Shown: positions 7,817-16,839, numbered from the stretch's first letter. The stretch is DNA of 64,000 nt from CAVTUU01 sp045804965 (GCA_045804965.1 JBJMMD010000041.1:1-64000); one strand, 5' to 3'. The notes: generated from the sequence alone by a model not told the origin. A program made the numbers and translations.

Positions 7817-8836
7817 TTATCTCGGCTTTGTAATTGTCAGCGCCCGGGCGGGGTTGTCGACGAACAGACGGTGGACGGTGGCTGCGTCGAGACCGGCATC
7901 CATGAGGATCAACGGGGCGCGGTCGAGGAAGTAGGTGAGACCGGGGTCACCGCCAAAGGCGCGGAGCTTCGACTTCCGGGCGAGGTCGCCGGAGATCAGC
8001 AGTTGGTCAACGTAACCGGCGTCGACGAAGGTTTTGGCCATGGCCGCGCGTGATTCGTCTGGACCGTATTGGGTTTTCGAAAATTGGTCGAGCGAAACGT
8101 AGGCGCCGGTGGCGAGGACGGACCGCAGATAGGGCTCGTCGAGGCGATGGTCCATGTGCCCGAGAATGACGCGGGTAGGGTCGACACTCTCCTCCAGCAA
8201 AATTGCGATCTGTTCGAGCGCCATCGTCCCCCGTTCCGTATGGGTGGAGATCGGGGCGCCGGTTGCGAGGTGGGAGCGGGCGGCAGCGCGCAGCACCCGC
8301 TCTTCGACCGGCGTAATTTCGTTGAGGCCGGTGCCGGCCTTGATCACGCCGGCCTTTGTCGACGTGCCGTCAATCCCCTCAGTTAAGTCCCGAATCGCGC
8401 GGGCGGCGATCTGATTGATCGAGTCGTCGCCGAGATACGGCGCGGCATGCACGTGCTTGTGGTGGCCGGTGACGAGGACAATTTTGACTGGTGAATAGGC
8501 CGCGATCTGAGAGATCGCGGCGATGTCCCGGCCATAATCGGCCGGAGACATGTCGACGATCGCCCGCCCGCCGGCTCCGTAGAAAAGTTCGAGCTCGGCG
8601 AGGGCAGCCTCGGCATCGTCAAGCACGAGATCGGGGTCTTCCTCGGCAAGGGCGGGAACTCTGGCAAAGACGTGCTCGTGATGCAGGGTGAAGCCGAGCT
8701 CGCCAGGAGCGATCGGACCAAGCGCGGTCATGATGTGGGGCCGGCCGAGGTCGAACGTTTCTTCGACGTCCTCCGGCTCGAACCGCTCCGCGGGGTCGAG
8801 TCCGTAGTCGTGTGTCTGGCCAACGCGTTCAGTCAT
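7817..8836 (-). CDS. Phosphotriesterase-family metal-dependent hydrolase
   Basis: A 339-residue TIM-barrel hydrolase of the PTE/PHP-like amidohydrolase branch. All binuclear metal-site residues are seen: HxH at H53 and H55 (TLHHEHVF), the carbamylated lysine K166 in AGVIKAGTG, H199 in ISTHTERGT, H227 or H230 in LGHMDH and D284 in ISGDLARK. The family includes phosphotriesterases, lactonases and sugar-phosphate lactonases. With the upstream DHDPS-like aldolase and a Gfo/Idh/MocA dehydrogenase, a sugar-lactone or sugar-acid catabolic role is likelier than organophosphate hydrolysis; that is inference. Its ATG overlaps the end of the upstream DUF4432 remnant, so the two were once translationally coupled. 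Confidence 0.88.
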   Translation of the reverse strand: MTERVGQTHDYGLDPAERFEPEDVEETFDLGRPHIMTALGPIAPGELGFTLHHEHVFARVPALAEEDPDLVLDDAEAALAELELFYGAGGRAIVDMSPADYGRDIAAISQIAAYSPVKIVLVTGHHKHVHAAPYLGDDSINQIAARAIRDLTEGIDGTSTKAGVIKAGTGLNEITPVEERVLRAAARSHLATGAPISTHTERGTMALEQIAILLEESVDPTRVILGHMDHRLDEPYLRSVLATGAYVSLDQFSKTQYGPDESRAAMAKTFVDAGYVDQLLISGDLARKSKLRAFGGDPGLTYFLDRAPLILMDAGLDAATVHRLFVDNPARALTITKPR

Positions 8837-9351
8837 TGCTGACTAAACAATGGCGGCGACGCGCCGCGACGGCGTCGATCGCGAACAGTCGGTCGAGCGC
8901 GCCGAGCTCGAGATCGTAGTCCCATCGCTCGCCGTAACCAGTGAGCCGGGCGGGTTGGTACGAGATGCGGCCGAGCAGTCCGTACGTTTCCGTTTGCTTG
9001 GCGGGGTAGTGGTAGTGCTCGGCTGTGTCGGTTGCCATGAATAGCGTGTGCTCGACGCCGCAGGTGGTGAGCATGCCGCCGAAGAAACCGCATAGCCAGC
9101 CGAGCCCTGCCCGTGGCTGACTGCCATGCGAGCGGGCATCCACCGAGCTCGCAACGGCCGGTGTCCATCGCGCGGTCGACGATGACCTCGAAACGAAACC
9201 CCGTTCCGGTGTGAAACTCCAAGATCCGCACGCCGCGCTCATTCCCGTCTCCGAGCGTGACCAAGCGAACGCCTGCACCCTGTTCGAGACGTCCGACGCG
9301 GCGGAGAAGCTCCGGCGCGGAATACGAACGGCCAAAGAGCTCAGGCATCAA
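8829..9351 (-). pseudogene. Truncated, frameshifted DUF4432 (aldose-epimerase-like) gene
   Basis: Two reading frames together form the first half of a DUF4432 protein. One runs from ATG 9351 (MPELFGRSYSAPELLRRVG to PLAWQSATG); the other carries the continuation, GLGWLCGFFGGMLTTCGVEH to ARLTGYGERWDYD. The frames switch near 9110, where about ten residues expected between the blocks are missing, so a deletion with frameshift is likely. The second half of the family (full length about 300-350 residues) is absent and the frame ends shortly after GERWDYD, overlapping the start of the phosphotriesterase gene. The 5' end overlaps the DHDPS-like gene by 11 bases. It therefore was a middle gene of a catabolic operon and has decayed. 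Confidence 0.75.
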
Positions 9352-10297
9352 ATGACCTCTGCGCCGCCTCGTGTGTTTGGCCAGCGTAGCCGGTGTAGGG
9401 CAAGGAGAAGTTCGACAAAGTCCGTTTCAGAAGAAGGTCAAGAGGGGCGAGCATGGTGGCGTCGGGCACGATCGCCGGCTGGCGGACCGTGGCGTGGGCG
9501 ATCAACCCACGCCGGCGAAGGATCTCCTTCCGCAAAGATGCGCCAACTCCGGGCTGCGTTTCGAACAGGATGAGCGGAAGCGCGTATTCGTGGAGACTGC
9601 GTGCCGTTTCGAACCGCTCTTCGCGGCACGACATAACGATCTGGACGAGGTAATCAGGAATGCAGAAGCCGGTCATCGTGCCGTCCGCGCCGGCTTGCAT
9701 CTCCTCAAACAATGACACGCCGCCCAAACCGCCGAAGATCGCGATGTCGCTGGTCGCCGCCCGGAGGGCGGCGATTTTCGACGGCGCGGGCGGATCCTCG
9801 AGCTTGATCGCGGAGCCCGGGGGCAAGACTTCGGCCAGACTGGCAAGAAACTCGACGGACAACTTGACGCCGCTTGACGGCGGGTGGTCTTGGACGACAA
9901 CCGGAATATCGAGGCCATCCGCTATCCGTTGGAAATGACTGAGGAGACTCGGACCCGCACTGCTGCCGGTAGGCGGCGCGACCATCACGGCTGAAGCGCC
10001 GGCCCGTGCTGCCTTCCGTGCGCGGCCCCGCGTGATGACAGTTGATTGATGCGTCACCCCGACCGTGACTTGCATCTTGTCCCGTACAGAGATAGCCGTT
10101 TCGAAGATCCGTTCACGCTCGGTGTCGGAGAGGCGATCGGCTTCACCGATGACGCCGAGCAGGAGCACGCCGCTAATGCATGTCTTGCGAAACGCATCCA
10201 TCAACGAAGTCAGACTCTTCTCGTCAAACGATTCATCAGGCAGAAACGGCGTAACAAGCACGCTATGTACGCCTGGAAGCAGTCCCGAATCAGCCAT
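9341..10297 (-). CDS. DHDPS/NAL-superfamily aldolase-like protein
   Basis: A 318-residue TIM-barrel protein of the dihydrodipicolinate synthase/N-acetylneuraminate lyase superfamily. The Schiff-base lysine is K165 in SAIKLEDPP, and the carboxylate-binding block is GVIGEADRLSDTER in place of GTTGE. The catalytic tyrosine position, usually in IYNxP, reads VVQDHPP, so the proton-relay tyrosine is replaced; this is typical of sugar-acid dehydratase/aldolase branches rather than true DapA. It heads a group with the decayed DUF4432 gene and the phosphotriesterase-like gene. The substrate is likely a 2-keto-3-deoxy sugar acid or similar, by analogy only. Not a lysine-biosynthesis DapA. Confidence 0.85.
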   Translation of the reverse strand: MADSGLLPGVHSVLVTPFLPDESFDEKSLTSLMDAFRKTCISGVLLLGVIGEADRLSDTERERIFETAISVRDKMQVTVGVTHQSTVITRGRARKAARAGASAVMVAPPTGSSAGPSLLSHFQRIADGLDIPVVVQDHPPSSGVKLSVEFLASLAEVLPPGSAIKLEDPPAPSKIAALRAATSDIAIFGGLGGVSLFEEMQAGADGTMTGFCIPDYLVQIVMSCREERFETARSLHEYALPLILFETQPGVGASLRKEILRRRGLIAHATVRQPAIVPDATMLAPLDLLLKRTLSNFSLPYTGYAGQTHEAAQRSFDA

Positions 10298-10483
10298 GAA
10301 AGTCCCTAGTCACCATTGATGTTGCATGCACCAACGCAGTTGCGAAGTTGGAACGCCTCGTGTGCGTCCGCGTGTGAGGACGGCGGTTCGCCGTGGGACG
10401 ACGAGTCGCGCCTAGTCCCCGATGCGCGCTTCCGTACGAAACACCAATCATCGCGAAGGAAGCGCTATCTCTTGTTGCGCTCT

Positions 10484-11569
10484 CTACGCAGTCCCGAGCC
10501 AGAGGTCGATCGGTTTGGCAACGGACATTGGCGCCAAGGGCAGATCGACACGTGTTCCCGTACCTGCGGATTGGTAGGCGGCGTAAATGGCTTCAAGCAC
10601 GACGCGGCCGTCCTCACCGGTAATCTTGGGTTGTTCGTCGCGAGCGACGCAATCAGTGAAATGCTGCATCTCTTGCGGGAAGCCGTAATTCCAATTTTCT
10701 TCGTACATCGTGAAGGTCCAGCCTTGGGTGGACGTCGCTTTCTCCACCGCGTAGCCATAACCAACATCACTGTGAGTTGTCAGCGATGACCCGCGGAGGA
10801 GATCGGCGCGGGTGTTGCCCTTCGACCCGTAAATCTCGACGCGGTCGTCGACGCCGCCTGTTTTCGCCCACGAGTTCTCGCAGAGACCGATCGAGCCATC
10901 CGCGAAGGTCAGCACGACCAACGCGTGATCTTCGCCGATTGTCTTGTCGCCGTGAACATACGTGCCCATCGTGGCGGAAACGCTTTTGATCGGTTGATTT
11001 TCGAAGATCCAACGACAGTAGGCGATCGAGTGGCAGCCCATATCGAGCAGAACGCCGCCGCCGGAGCGGTTAACGTCCCAAAACCAAGGTGAATGCGGGC
11101 CGTAATGTTCTTCGCTCTGCTTGACGAGAAAAACTTTGCCCAGTGCGCCCTCTTCCACGAGTTTTTTGGCCCGCACGTATTTCGGCGCGAAACAAAGCTC
11201 CTCGGCGTACATCAGCTTGACGCCCGCTTTTTTGCAGGCATCGATCATTGAGTCGGCTTCGTCGAGGTTGAGACACAGCGGTTTCTCGCAGACGACATGC
11301 TTGCCGGCGCTGGCGGCCGCAATAGTCACGGGTGCATGCAAATCGTTCGGAACACCGAGGGTGACCAAGTTGATGTCGTCGATATTGAGAAGGTCGTCGT
11401 AGCTGGAGAGATGTCGCGGCACGCCAAACTCTTCGGCCAGCGCCTTGCCACGCTCCTCGTTCGGGGAAGCGATGGCGACGACGTCGGCGTTGTGGACATG
11501 TTGAAACGCTTCCAGGTGCAATCCTGCGATGAAGCCCGAACCGATGATCCCGACCTTCACTCGGTCCAT
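10484..11569 (-). CDS. Gfo/Idh/MocA-family NAD(P)-dependent oxidoreductase
   Basis: A 361-residue sugar/inositol-type dehydrogenase. The Rossmann nucleotide loop GIIGSGFIAG begins at residue 7, the EKP catalytic triad motif is at 95-97 (CEKPLC), and the active-site block GGVLLDMGCHS carries D176 and H180. Length and order (N-terminal Rossmann fold, C-terminal beta-sheet dimer domain) are normal. It lies 186 bases upstream of the DHDPS-like gene on the same strand, suggesting a shared sugar-oxidation pathway, though with its own promoter or a long leader. It likely oxidises a hydroxyl of a sugar or cyclitol with NAD(P)+; substrate unknown. Confidence 0.92.
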   Translation of the reverse strand: MDRVKVGIIGSGFIAGLHLEAFQHVHNADVVAIASPNEERGKALAEEFGVPRHLSSYDDLLNIDDINLVTLGVPNDLHAPVTIAAASAGKHVVCEKPLCLNLDEADSMIDACKKAGVKLMYAEELCFAPKYVRAKKLVEEGALGKVFLVKQSEEHYGPHSPWFWDVNRSGGGVLLDMGCHSIAYCRWIFENQPIKSVSATMGTYVHGDKTIGEDHALVVLTFADGSIGLCENSWAKTGGVDDRVEIYGSKGNTRADLLRGSSLTTHSDVGYGYAVEKATSTQGWTFTMYEENWNYGFPQEMQHFTDCVARDEQPKITGEDGRVVLEAIYAAYQSAGTGTRVDLPLAPMSVAKPIDLWLGTA

Positions 11570-11731
11570 AGCACTGCCTTCCGCTCACTCGTGGATGTCG
11601 AGACCTTGAGACGCAGGCATTATCGACGGGCTATTTGGACTGTCAAATATGGAAGTCATGGCTCAAGTCTCGGTGCCAACTTCCACGGTGCCCGACGCCG
11701 ATTCTCGGCGCTCTCTGTTGGCGCATAAGGG

Positions 11732-11760
11732 CGAGGGGCAGACAAGCCGTCTGCCCCTCG
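11732..11760 (-). terminator. Perfect 12-bp hairpin between nitroreductase and Gfo/Idh/MocA genes
   Basis: CGAGGGGCAGAC (11732-11743) pairs perfectly with GTCTGCCCCTCG (11749-11760) around a 5-base loop. It lies 40 bases beyond the stop of the nitroreductase gene and 160 bases before the start of the dehydrogenase gene, so it probably ends the former transcript. Confidence 0.6.
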
Positions 11761-11799
11761 TTACCACGTCCAAGGTGAGTTGAAACGACTCCAGAAATG

Positions 11800-12306
11800 C
11801 TACGCGAAGGGTTGGCCCCATCGTTCCCGGTGCGCGATCTGATCCAAGGGTTTGCGATTTTTCCTGCCCCGGCCAATGGCGTCGACGGGATAGCCGAGCG
11901 GTAGCACCGCGAGTACGTCCAGATCCGCCGGGATCCCGAGGAATTCTCCCACTTCCTTCAATGAGCCGAACCCGCTCCAATTACTCCCGACCCCCTCGGC
12001 CCACGCCGTCAAGAGCATTGATTGGATCGCGCGACTCGCATCGGAGACAGCTAACCGCGTCCGGTCGACGGCGACGACGATCGCGAGGGGGGCCTGAGCA
12101 ATGTACGGTCCTGTCCGAACCAAGCTCCCGAGTTGGCGGAGCGCTTCCCGATCCTGGACGACAACGAAATGCCACGGCTGACTATTCATCCCGCTCGCCG
12201 TGAGGCGCCCCGCCTCCAGTATCCGCTGGATCACGTCGTCCGGCACGGACCGATCCTCATAACTCCGCACTGCGAGCAGCGTCCGGATTGCTTCGAAGAC
12301 ATCCAC
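11800..12306 (-). CDS. Nitroreductase-family FMN oxidoreductase
   Basis: A 168-residue flavoprotein with the family start AIRTLLAVRSYEDRSV, where the arginine contacts FMN phosphate, then ILEAGRLTASGMNSQPWHFVVVQD, a central AIVVAVD strand, and the late block GIPADLDVLAVLPLGYPVD. It is at the short end of the family. Several in-frame starts exist further up, but homology begins at DVFEAIRTL, directly after the GTG at 12306, which has GAGAGG upstream; I use that. It probably reduces nitro or quinone compounds or a related electrophile with NAD(P)H. No neighbours hint at the substrate. Confidence 0.82.
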   Translation of the reverse strand: MDVFEAIRTLLAVRSYEDRSVPDDVIQRILEAGRLTASGMNSQPWHFVVVQDREALRQLGSLVRTGPYIAQAPLAIVVAVDRTRLAVSDASRAIQSMLLTAWAEGVGSNWSGFGSLKEVGEFLGIPADLDVLAVLPLGYPVDAIGRGRKNRKPLDQIAHRERWGQPFA

Positions 12307-12479
12307 AGTTGGGTCCTCTCTTTCTGCTCCAGGTTTAGCCGAGCGCCGCACGATCGTTCGCGATCCTGACCTCGTTGCCGGCCTTGAACTCTGGGCGTGA
12401 CTCCGGTCGCGATTGAGCATAAGAGGAGCGAAGGTCACGACTTGACCAAATCGCTCGCTCTCATCAGGCCCGGCGAATC

Positions 12480-13382
12480 TTACCCGCTTTCTTGTTGATC
12501 CCAGCATGAAGGGTCGCGGACGGCGTCGACGACCTCATTGATGCCGTTGACGACGAATACTGGGTCGGCTTGGTGGATGTCGTGGCCGCTCTTCGCGTCG
12601 ACGATGTGACGGCTGTCGGGTTCAAGGCTTGCCAGCCTGTCTTGCAATCTCTGCCAGAGCGCCTCCTGCTTATCAACCGGCCAGCCGGACGGGCAGCAAC
12701 TCGGGTCCGGTTTCAGCCCGTGGGAGATGACGAGGAGCGGCACCTTCGGCAACGGCGCGGCGTGTCGGATTTCATCGTAGCTCTTGCTGAGATCGATCAC
12801 CTCGTAGTCGGGGTCTTCGGCGAGCAACTTTTGCCACTGCGTCCACAGCTTGGGAGCAACAATGTTTTGCAAATCGGCATCGTAGTCCTCGTGCCAGCCA
12901 TCGACGAAAACCAATCCCGCGATGTCGTTCGGATGCTCGCTTGCGTACAAGCGAATGTAGAGTGCGCCGTAGGAGTGACCGACGAGCACGTAGGGCGGCT
13001 TCACGTCGGCTTTGGTGAGGAGGGCATGGAGATCATCGACCACCTGCTGGGCGGTGCGAGGGACCGGCGCGTCGTCGCTGCGGGCGAGATTGGCGCGGTC
13101 GTAGCTACAAACGCGGGTGAAGGTTGAGACGCGGAGCTGGACCGGCGCCCACATCGTGCCATCATCGCCGTATCCCGCTTCCAAGATGATGGTCGGGCTG
13201 CCGCTGCCGATGCAGCGGAGGAAGAGGTTGCGACCGCCGATGTCGATTGGGCTGCTGATGATGTCGTCCGCGTGCTGGGACGACACCTGTCCGTGAGCGC
13301 CGACCGCGAGCAAAAGCGCGGCAGCAATGACTGCGAACCAGCGTCCGGTCATGGCGTGTATCTTTCTAGCCTGAGCTTTCAT
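12480..13382 (-). CDS. Exported alpha/beta-hydrolase
   Basis: A 300-residue alpha/beta-hydrolase with an N-terminal signal peptide (WFAVIAAALLLAVGAHGQ, about residues 14-32). The nucleophile serine is S137 in the elbow GHSYGA; an oxyanion-type LEAGYGDDG block is at 67-75; the acidic residue is in the SLEPDSRHI region; and the histidine lies in SGHDIHQADP near the C-terminus. The start ATG at 13382 overlaps the stop of the upstream gene by 4 bases (ATGA), so the two are translationally coupled. A longer N-terminal frame exists but would run through the upstream gene. The substrate is likely an ester or lactone outside the membrane; not determined. Confidence 0.85.
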   Translation of the reverse strand: MKAQARKIHAMTGRWFAVIAAALLLAVGAHGQVSSQHADDIISSPIDIGGRNLFLRCIGSGSPTIILEAGYGDDGTMWAPVQLRVSTFTRVCSYDRANLARSDDAPVPRTAQQVVDDLHALLTKADVKPPYVLVGHSYGALYIRLYASEHPNDIAGLVFVDGWHEDYDADLQNIVAPKLWTQWQKLLAEDPDYEVIDLSKSYDEIRHAAPLPKVPLLVISHGLKPDPSCCPSGWPVDKQEALWQRLQDRLASLEPDSRHIVDAKSGHDIHQADPVFVVNGINEVVDAVRDPSCWDQQESG

Positions 13383-13921
13383 CCCTCGGCCTCGATCAGC
13401 GGCGGATAAATCCAGAAGACGTCGACTTCCTGGTCGATGTTTTTCGCCGTGAGCTTGTCGAATTTCAAGGTGCGTGTGCTGTCCGCGCTGAGGGTGACGC
13501 GCAAGACCGGCCACTCGCGGGTGCCGCGCTCGCTGGTCACGGGGTAGGTGCCGACTACGGTAACGGTCATAATCTTGTCAGACACCGGTGGGTCATACGT
13601 GGCTTTGAGGATCGTGATGGCGTCCGCGATCGCCTTGGCGCGGAGTTCTTTCAGCGTCTTGGCGTCGCGCATGGCAAAGACGACTGTCGCGTCGCCTGTC
13701 TTGTCGATGCGCACGCTCGGCAAGCGCTGCCCGCCACGATTCGTCTCGGGCGAGAGCACTTTTTCGATGGCTGCGCGCAGGTGTTTGGTTTCCTTCTCGT
13801 AAGCCCGGCTCGTCAGGTCGGTCTGGGTGTTCTGCGCGGCGACGCCTGGCGTGAGGCCGAAAAACATGAGTACTGCGAGGAGACCCGTTGCCATCGCAGA
13901 ACGTGCGCCGAGAGCACGCAT
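13379..13921 (-). CDS. Exported protein of unknown function
   Basis: A 180-residue protein with a good signal peptide (MRALGARSAMATGLLAVLMFFGLTP, cleavage near VAAQ at 27-30). The mature part has a helical segment (RAYEKETKHLRAAIEKVLS), strand-rich middle (SVRIDKTGDATVVFAMRD) and ends in DVFWIYPPLIEAEG. I do not recognise a family. The strong coupling (4-base overlap) with the downstream exported hydrolase suggests they act together outside the membrane. Confidence 0.7.
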   Translation of the reverse strand: MRALGARSAMATGLLAVLMFFGLTPGVAAQNTQTDLTSRAYEKETKHLRAAIEKVLSPETNRGGQRLPSVRIDKTGDATVVFAMRDAKTLKELRAKAIADAITILKATYDPPVSDKIMTVTVVGTYPVTSERGTREWPVLRVTLSADSTRTLKFDKLTAKNIDQEVDVFWIYPPLIEAEG

Positions 13922-13994
13922 CTGAGCCCCCTTTCGATGAACGCGAGCGAGATCGAGAACGCCTTCATTCGGAATAGAGTTCCCTCACCCCCAG

Positions 13995-14018
13995 CCCCTC
14001 TCCCTCGCGAGGGAGAGG
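13995..14018. repeat. Perfect 24-base CT/AG-rich palindrome
   Basis: The half CCCTCTCCCTCG and its exact complement meet at 14006/14007. It follows a CCCTCACCCCCAGCCC stretch, a pattern of interspersed repeats that I have seen in many bacterial intergenic regions. It lies between the PQQ-cupredoxin gene and the unknown exported gene, both on the minus strand, and could act as a terminator for the former. Confidence 0.55.
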
Positions 14019-14102
14019 GAAGCCGAGTGCCGCTTTCGTACCCTCGCCCCCTCGGGAAGAGGATGCCCCGTGAGGGCCGCCCGCAGAGTGAGGACAGCTT
14101 GA

Positions 14103-16352
14103 TTAGCCTGCTGGCGTCGGAGTCGCTGCCTGCTCCGGTATCTCTTGCGGCGCCCCAGGTGAAGGAGAGGCCGAGGGAGCCGGCGCATTCGGATCGACAA
14201 TCACCTTTCCGCGCATGAACGGGTGCGGCACGCAGAAATAGTCATAGGTGCCGGCCTTGTCGAACGTGAAGCTGTACGACTCGCCGGGCTGGAGGATGCC
14301 GGAATCGAATTGGACGGCGTTCGTTTCCGAAACGGTCGACGTTGCCGAGTGCGGTTGTTTGCCGGTATTGGTCCAGGTCACGGTCGTGCCCGGGGGAACG
14401 ACGATGACGCCCGGCGAGAAGCCGAAGTCGATGATGTCGACGTGGTTGACCGCAACAGCGCTCGCCTGGACTTCGGAGCTTGGCGGTGGCGGCGCTTTAG
14501 CCGGCCCCTTGGTGCCGTTGACCGAGAAGACCCAAAGCGTATCGCCACGCGGGTAATTGAGCTGGAAGTTGCCGCCAGAGGCAACGGCGATGTACTGCGT
14601 GCCATTAATCGAATAGGAGATCGCCGGCGCGTTCGCCCCGGCGCCCGTCTGGAACTGCCAGAGGACATCGCCGGTCTTTGCGTCGTAGGCGTCGAAGTTG
14701 CCGTCCGCCTCGCCCGCGAAGACGAGACCGCCGGCGGTCGCCAGCGAACCGCCGATGCACATGTTGTCGAGCTTCTTCTGCCAGGCGATCTTGTTCGTAT
14801 GGACGTCCATCGCGGTGAAGGTGCCCCAGGTCTTGCCGCCCGGCGGCGTGATAAACGCGCTACCGAGGCGGAGCGTGCCTGGCTCTAACTTGTCCGGCTT
14901 AGTCGTCCAGATTTGCGGCTGGTGGATGCCGCAGACGTACATCATCTCGGTCTGCGGGCTGTACGACGATGGAGACCATTCTGAGCCGCCGTTCGCGCCT
15001 GGGCAGATCAGCACAGGATCCTTGCCGAAGACCGAGAAGATTGGACCCATGGGATAGTTGGCGATCTTCTCGGGGCACTCCAGCGGCACGAACGCGTCGC
15101 CCTCGGGATACGGCTGTGTGGCTGAGGTGTGCTGCGCCGCGTCCTGCGGGACGGCCTTTTCGTCCATCCCGAGCAGCGGTTTGCCGGTCGCACGGTCGAG
15201 CAGATACACCCATCCTGTCTTGCCAGCCTGCCCAAGGGCTTTGACCGGCGTGCCGTTGTTGTCGAAGTCAAACAGTACGGCAGGGCTGACGACGTCGTAG
15301 TCCCAGATATCGTGATGAATCTCCTGGAAATGCCACTTATACGCACCGGTCTTGAAATCGAGGGCGACGATCGACTCGGTGTAGAGGTTGTCGCCGGCGC
15401 GCTGCGTGCCGTCGAGATCGGGGCTGGGGTTGCCGACCACGATGTACATCAGACCCAGCTGGGGATCGAACGCCGGTGCCTGCCAAACTGAGCCGCCGCC
15501 GTATTTCCACAAGTCATTGTCTTGCGGCCAGGTTTCATGTCCTGGTTCGCCGGGTCCGGGAATGGTGTAGAAGCGCCAAACCTGCTTGCCCGTGTTGGCG
15601 TCGTACGCGGTGACCATGCCGCGAATTTCATATTCCGCGCCGGACACGCCGATGTAGATCAAACCATCGTGAAAGATCGGCGCCATCGTTTCCGAATATC
15701 CCGCCCGCGGATCCGCGACGGCGACGCTCCAAGCGACCGAACCGTCATTGGCATTGAGGGCGGTCAGCTTGGCGTCAACCTGGCCGACGAATATCTTGCC
15801 CCCACCAATCGCGACGCCGCGGTTCACTTGCCCGCAGCAGAGCGGCAGAGCTTCAACGCCCTGGATCGAAGGGACGTAGCTCCAGAGTTGAGTGCCGGAT
15901 GTAGCGTCGAGCGCCCATACCTGGCTTTGAGGACCAGTGACGTACATCACACCGCCGACTACGATCGGCGAGCTCTCGAACGACGTCGCGCTGCTCTGGA
16001 CGCCGGTATGGAACGTCCACGCGCCTTTCAACTGGGAAACGTTCGAAGTGTTGATCTGATCGAGACCGGAAAAGCGCTGATTGCAGAGGTTCCCGCCGTA
16101 GATGGTCCATTCGGCTCCCGCGGGATCACAAGCCGGTATGGCCACTGCGGGCGACGGCGAAGCGGTGGGCGAGGCCAACGTCGGGGCCGTCGTTGGTGCA
16201 GTCGTGGCCGTGGCGGCAGGCGAAGTCGCCGCCGTGGTCGGCGTCGCGACTGGCGAAGCTTGCGGACTCGCTTGCATTGCGCTGATGAATCCCGGTGCAG
16301 AACCGGCCAATATCAGCACGAGGAACAACGCAAGTAACGATCGACGACGCAT
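14103..16352 (-). CDS. PQQ-dependent alcohol-dehydrogenase-like propeller with C-terminal cupredoxin
   Basis: A 749-residue exported protein. Signal peptide (residues 1-25), an Ala/Thr/Pro-rich linker to about 75, a quinoprotein beta-propeller to about 630, and a cupredoxin domain to about 735. Quinoprotein alcohol-dehydrogenase features are the vicinal CC ring (C172-C173 in LCCGQVNRG), the metal ligand E240 in SGAEYEIRG, N308 in VVGNPSP, catalytic D351 in HHDIWDYD and an aspartate two residues on (D353). In lanthanide-type enzymes of the XoxF/PedH group that second aspartate binds the metal, so a lanthanide is predicted. The cupredoxin carries a type 1 copper set: PHSA histidine, YFCVPH cysteine and histidine, and FMRG methionine. 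It could pass electrons from the propeller to a respiratory carrier. Substrate unknown. Confidence 0.88.
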   Translation of the reverse strand: MRRRSLLALFLVLILAGSAPGFISAMQASPQASPVATPTTAATSPAATATTAPTTAPTLASPTASPSPAVAIPACDPAGAEWTIYGGNLCNQRFSGLDQINTSNVSQLKGAWTFHTGVQSSATSFESSPIVVGGVMYVTGPQSQVWALDATSGTQLWSYVPSIQGVEALPLCCGQVNRGVAIGGGKIFVGQVDAKLTALNANDGSVAWSVAVADPRAGYSETMAPIFHDGLIYIGVSGAEYEIRGMVTAYDANTGKQVWRFYTIPGPGEPGHETWPQDNDLWKYGGGSVWQAPAFDPQLGLMYIVVGNPSPDLDGTQRAGDNLYTESIVALDFKTGAYKWHFQEIHHDIWDYDVVSPAVLFDFDNNGTPVKALGQAGKTGWVYLLDRATGKPLLGMDEKAVPQDAAQHTSATQPYPEGDAFVPLECPEKIANYPMGPIFSVFGKDPVLICPGANGGSEWSPSSYSPQTEMMYVCGIHQPQIWTTKPDKLEPGTLRLGSAFITPPGGKTWGTFTAMDVHTNKIAWQKKLDNMCIGGSLATAGGLVFAGEADGNFDAYDAKTGDVLWQFQTGAGANAPAISYSINGTQYIAVASGGNFQLNYPRGDTLWVFSVNGTKGPAKAPPPPSSEVQASAVAVNHVDIIDFGFSPGVIVVPPGTTVTWTNTGKQPHSATSTVSETNAVQFDSGILQPGESYSFTFDKAGTYDYFCVPHPFMRGKVIVDPNAPAPSASPSPGAPQEIPEQAATPTPAG

Positions 16353-16536
16353 GGACCGCTCCTTTGCGAGGTCGCGGCACAGGCTGTGCGCGCGATATAC
16401 AGGCGGCAGAGGTCAATGAGAAGACTTCGCGTGCAACCCAAGAGCGAACTAAGATAATGCAAGCAAACCGAGGTCCAGTTCAGACTCGAACCGGCGACGG
16501 TTGCTATAGCAATTTTGCGGCGTCGAGATCGGTGAA

Positions 16537-16836
16537 ATGATGCCTGCGCTACGGAAGCCCGGTGCAGCCGCTACAGTGGAAATTGAACTGTTCGGTGTGC
16601 CCCGAGTCGTAACGGGACAGCGCGCAGTCTGGGTCGCGGCAAAAACCCTCGCCGACGCCGCGAAAGCACTTGCCTTGGCCTTTCCGGAACTCCAAGGGAC
16701 AGTCGTCGATTTGGACGGCTTCTGGCTGCTCAAAGGCTACACATTCGTCGTCGACAACCAGTTCACGCGAGATCCCCACACGCCGATTTCGCCGGACAAG
16801 GCGGTACTGCTCGTCTCCAGCGTGGCGGGAGGTTAG
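16537..16836 (+). CDS. MoaD/ThiS-like sulfur carrier paired with AOR
   Basis: A 99-residue ubiquitin-fold protein ending in the diglycine SVAGG needed for adenylation and thiocarboxylation in molybdopterin synthase small subunits. Strand VEIELFGVPRVVTG opens the fold; the segment ALAFPELQGTVVDLDGFWLLKGYTFVVDNQF fits the family pattern. It ends 3 bases before the aldehyde:ferredoxin oxidoreductase gene, whose ribosome site lies in its last codons, so the two form an operon. Such MoaD-AOR pairs are common and suggest a dedicated supply of pterin-dithiolene sulfur. Start is ATG 16537 or 16540. Confidence 0.85.
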   Translation: MMPALRKPGAAATVEIELFGVPRVVTGQRAVWVAAKTLADAAKALALAFPELQGTVVDLDGFWLLKGYTFVVDNQFTRDPHTPISPDKAVLLVSSVAGG

Positions 16837-16839
16837 GGC

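Noticed and set aside
16470..16515. tRNA-like stretch (minus-strand GGTTCGAGTC) before the MoaD gene
   Set aside because: The T-loop-like string is present, but the T-stem does not pair properly and no anticodon or acceptor arms could be built.
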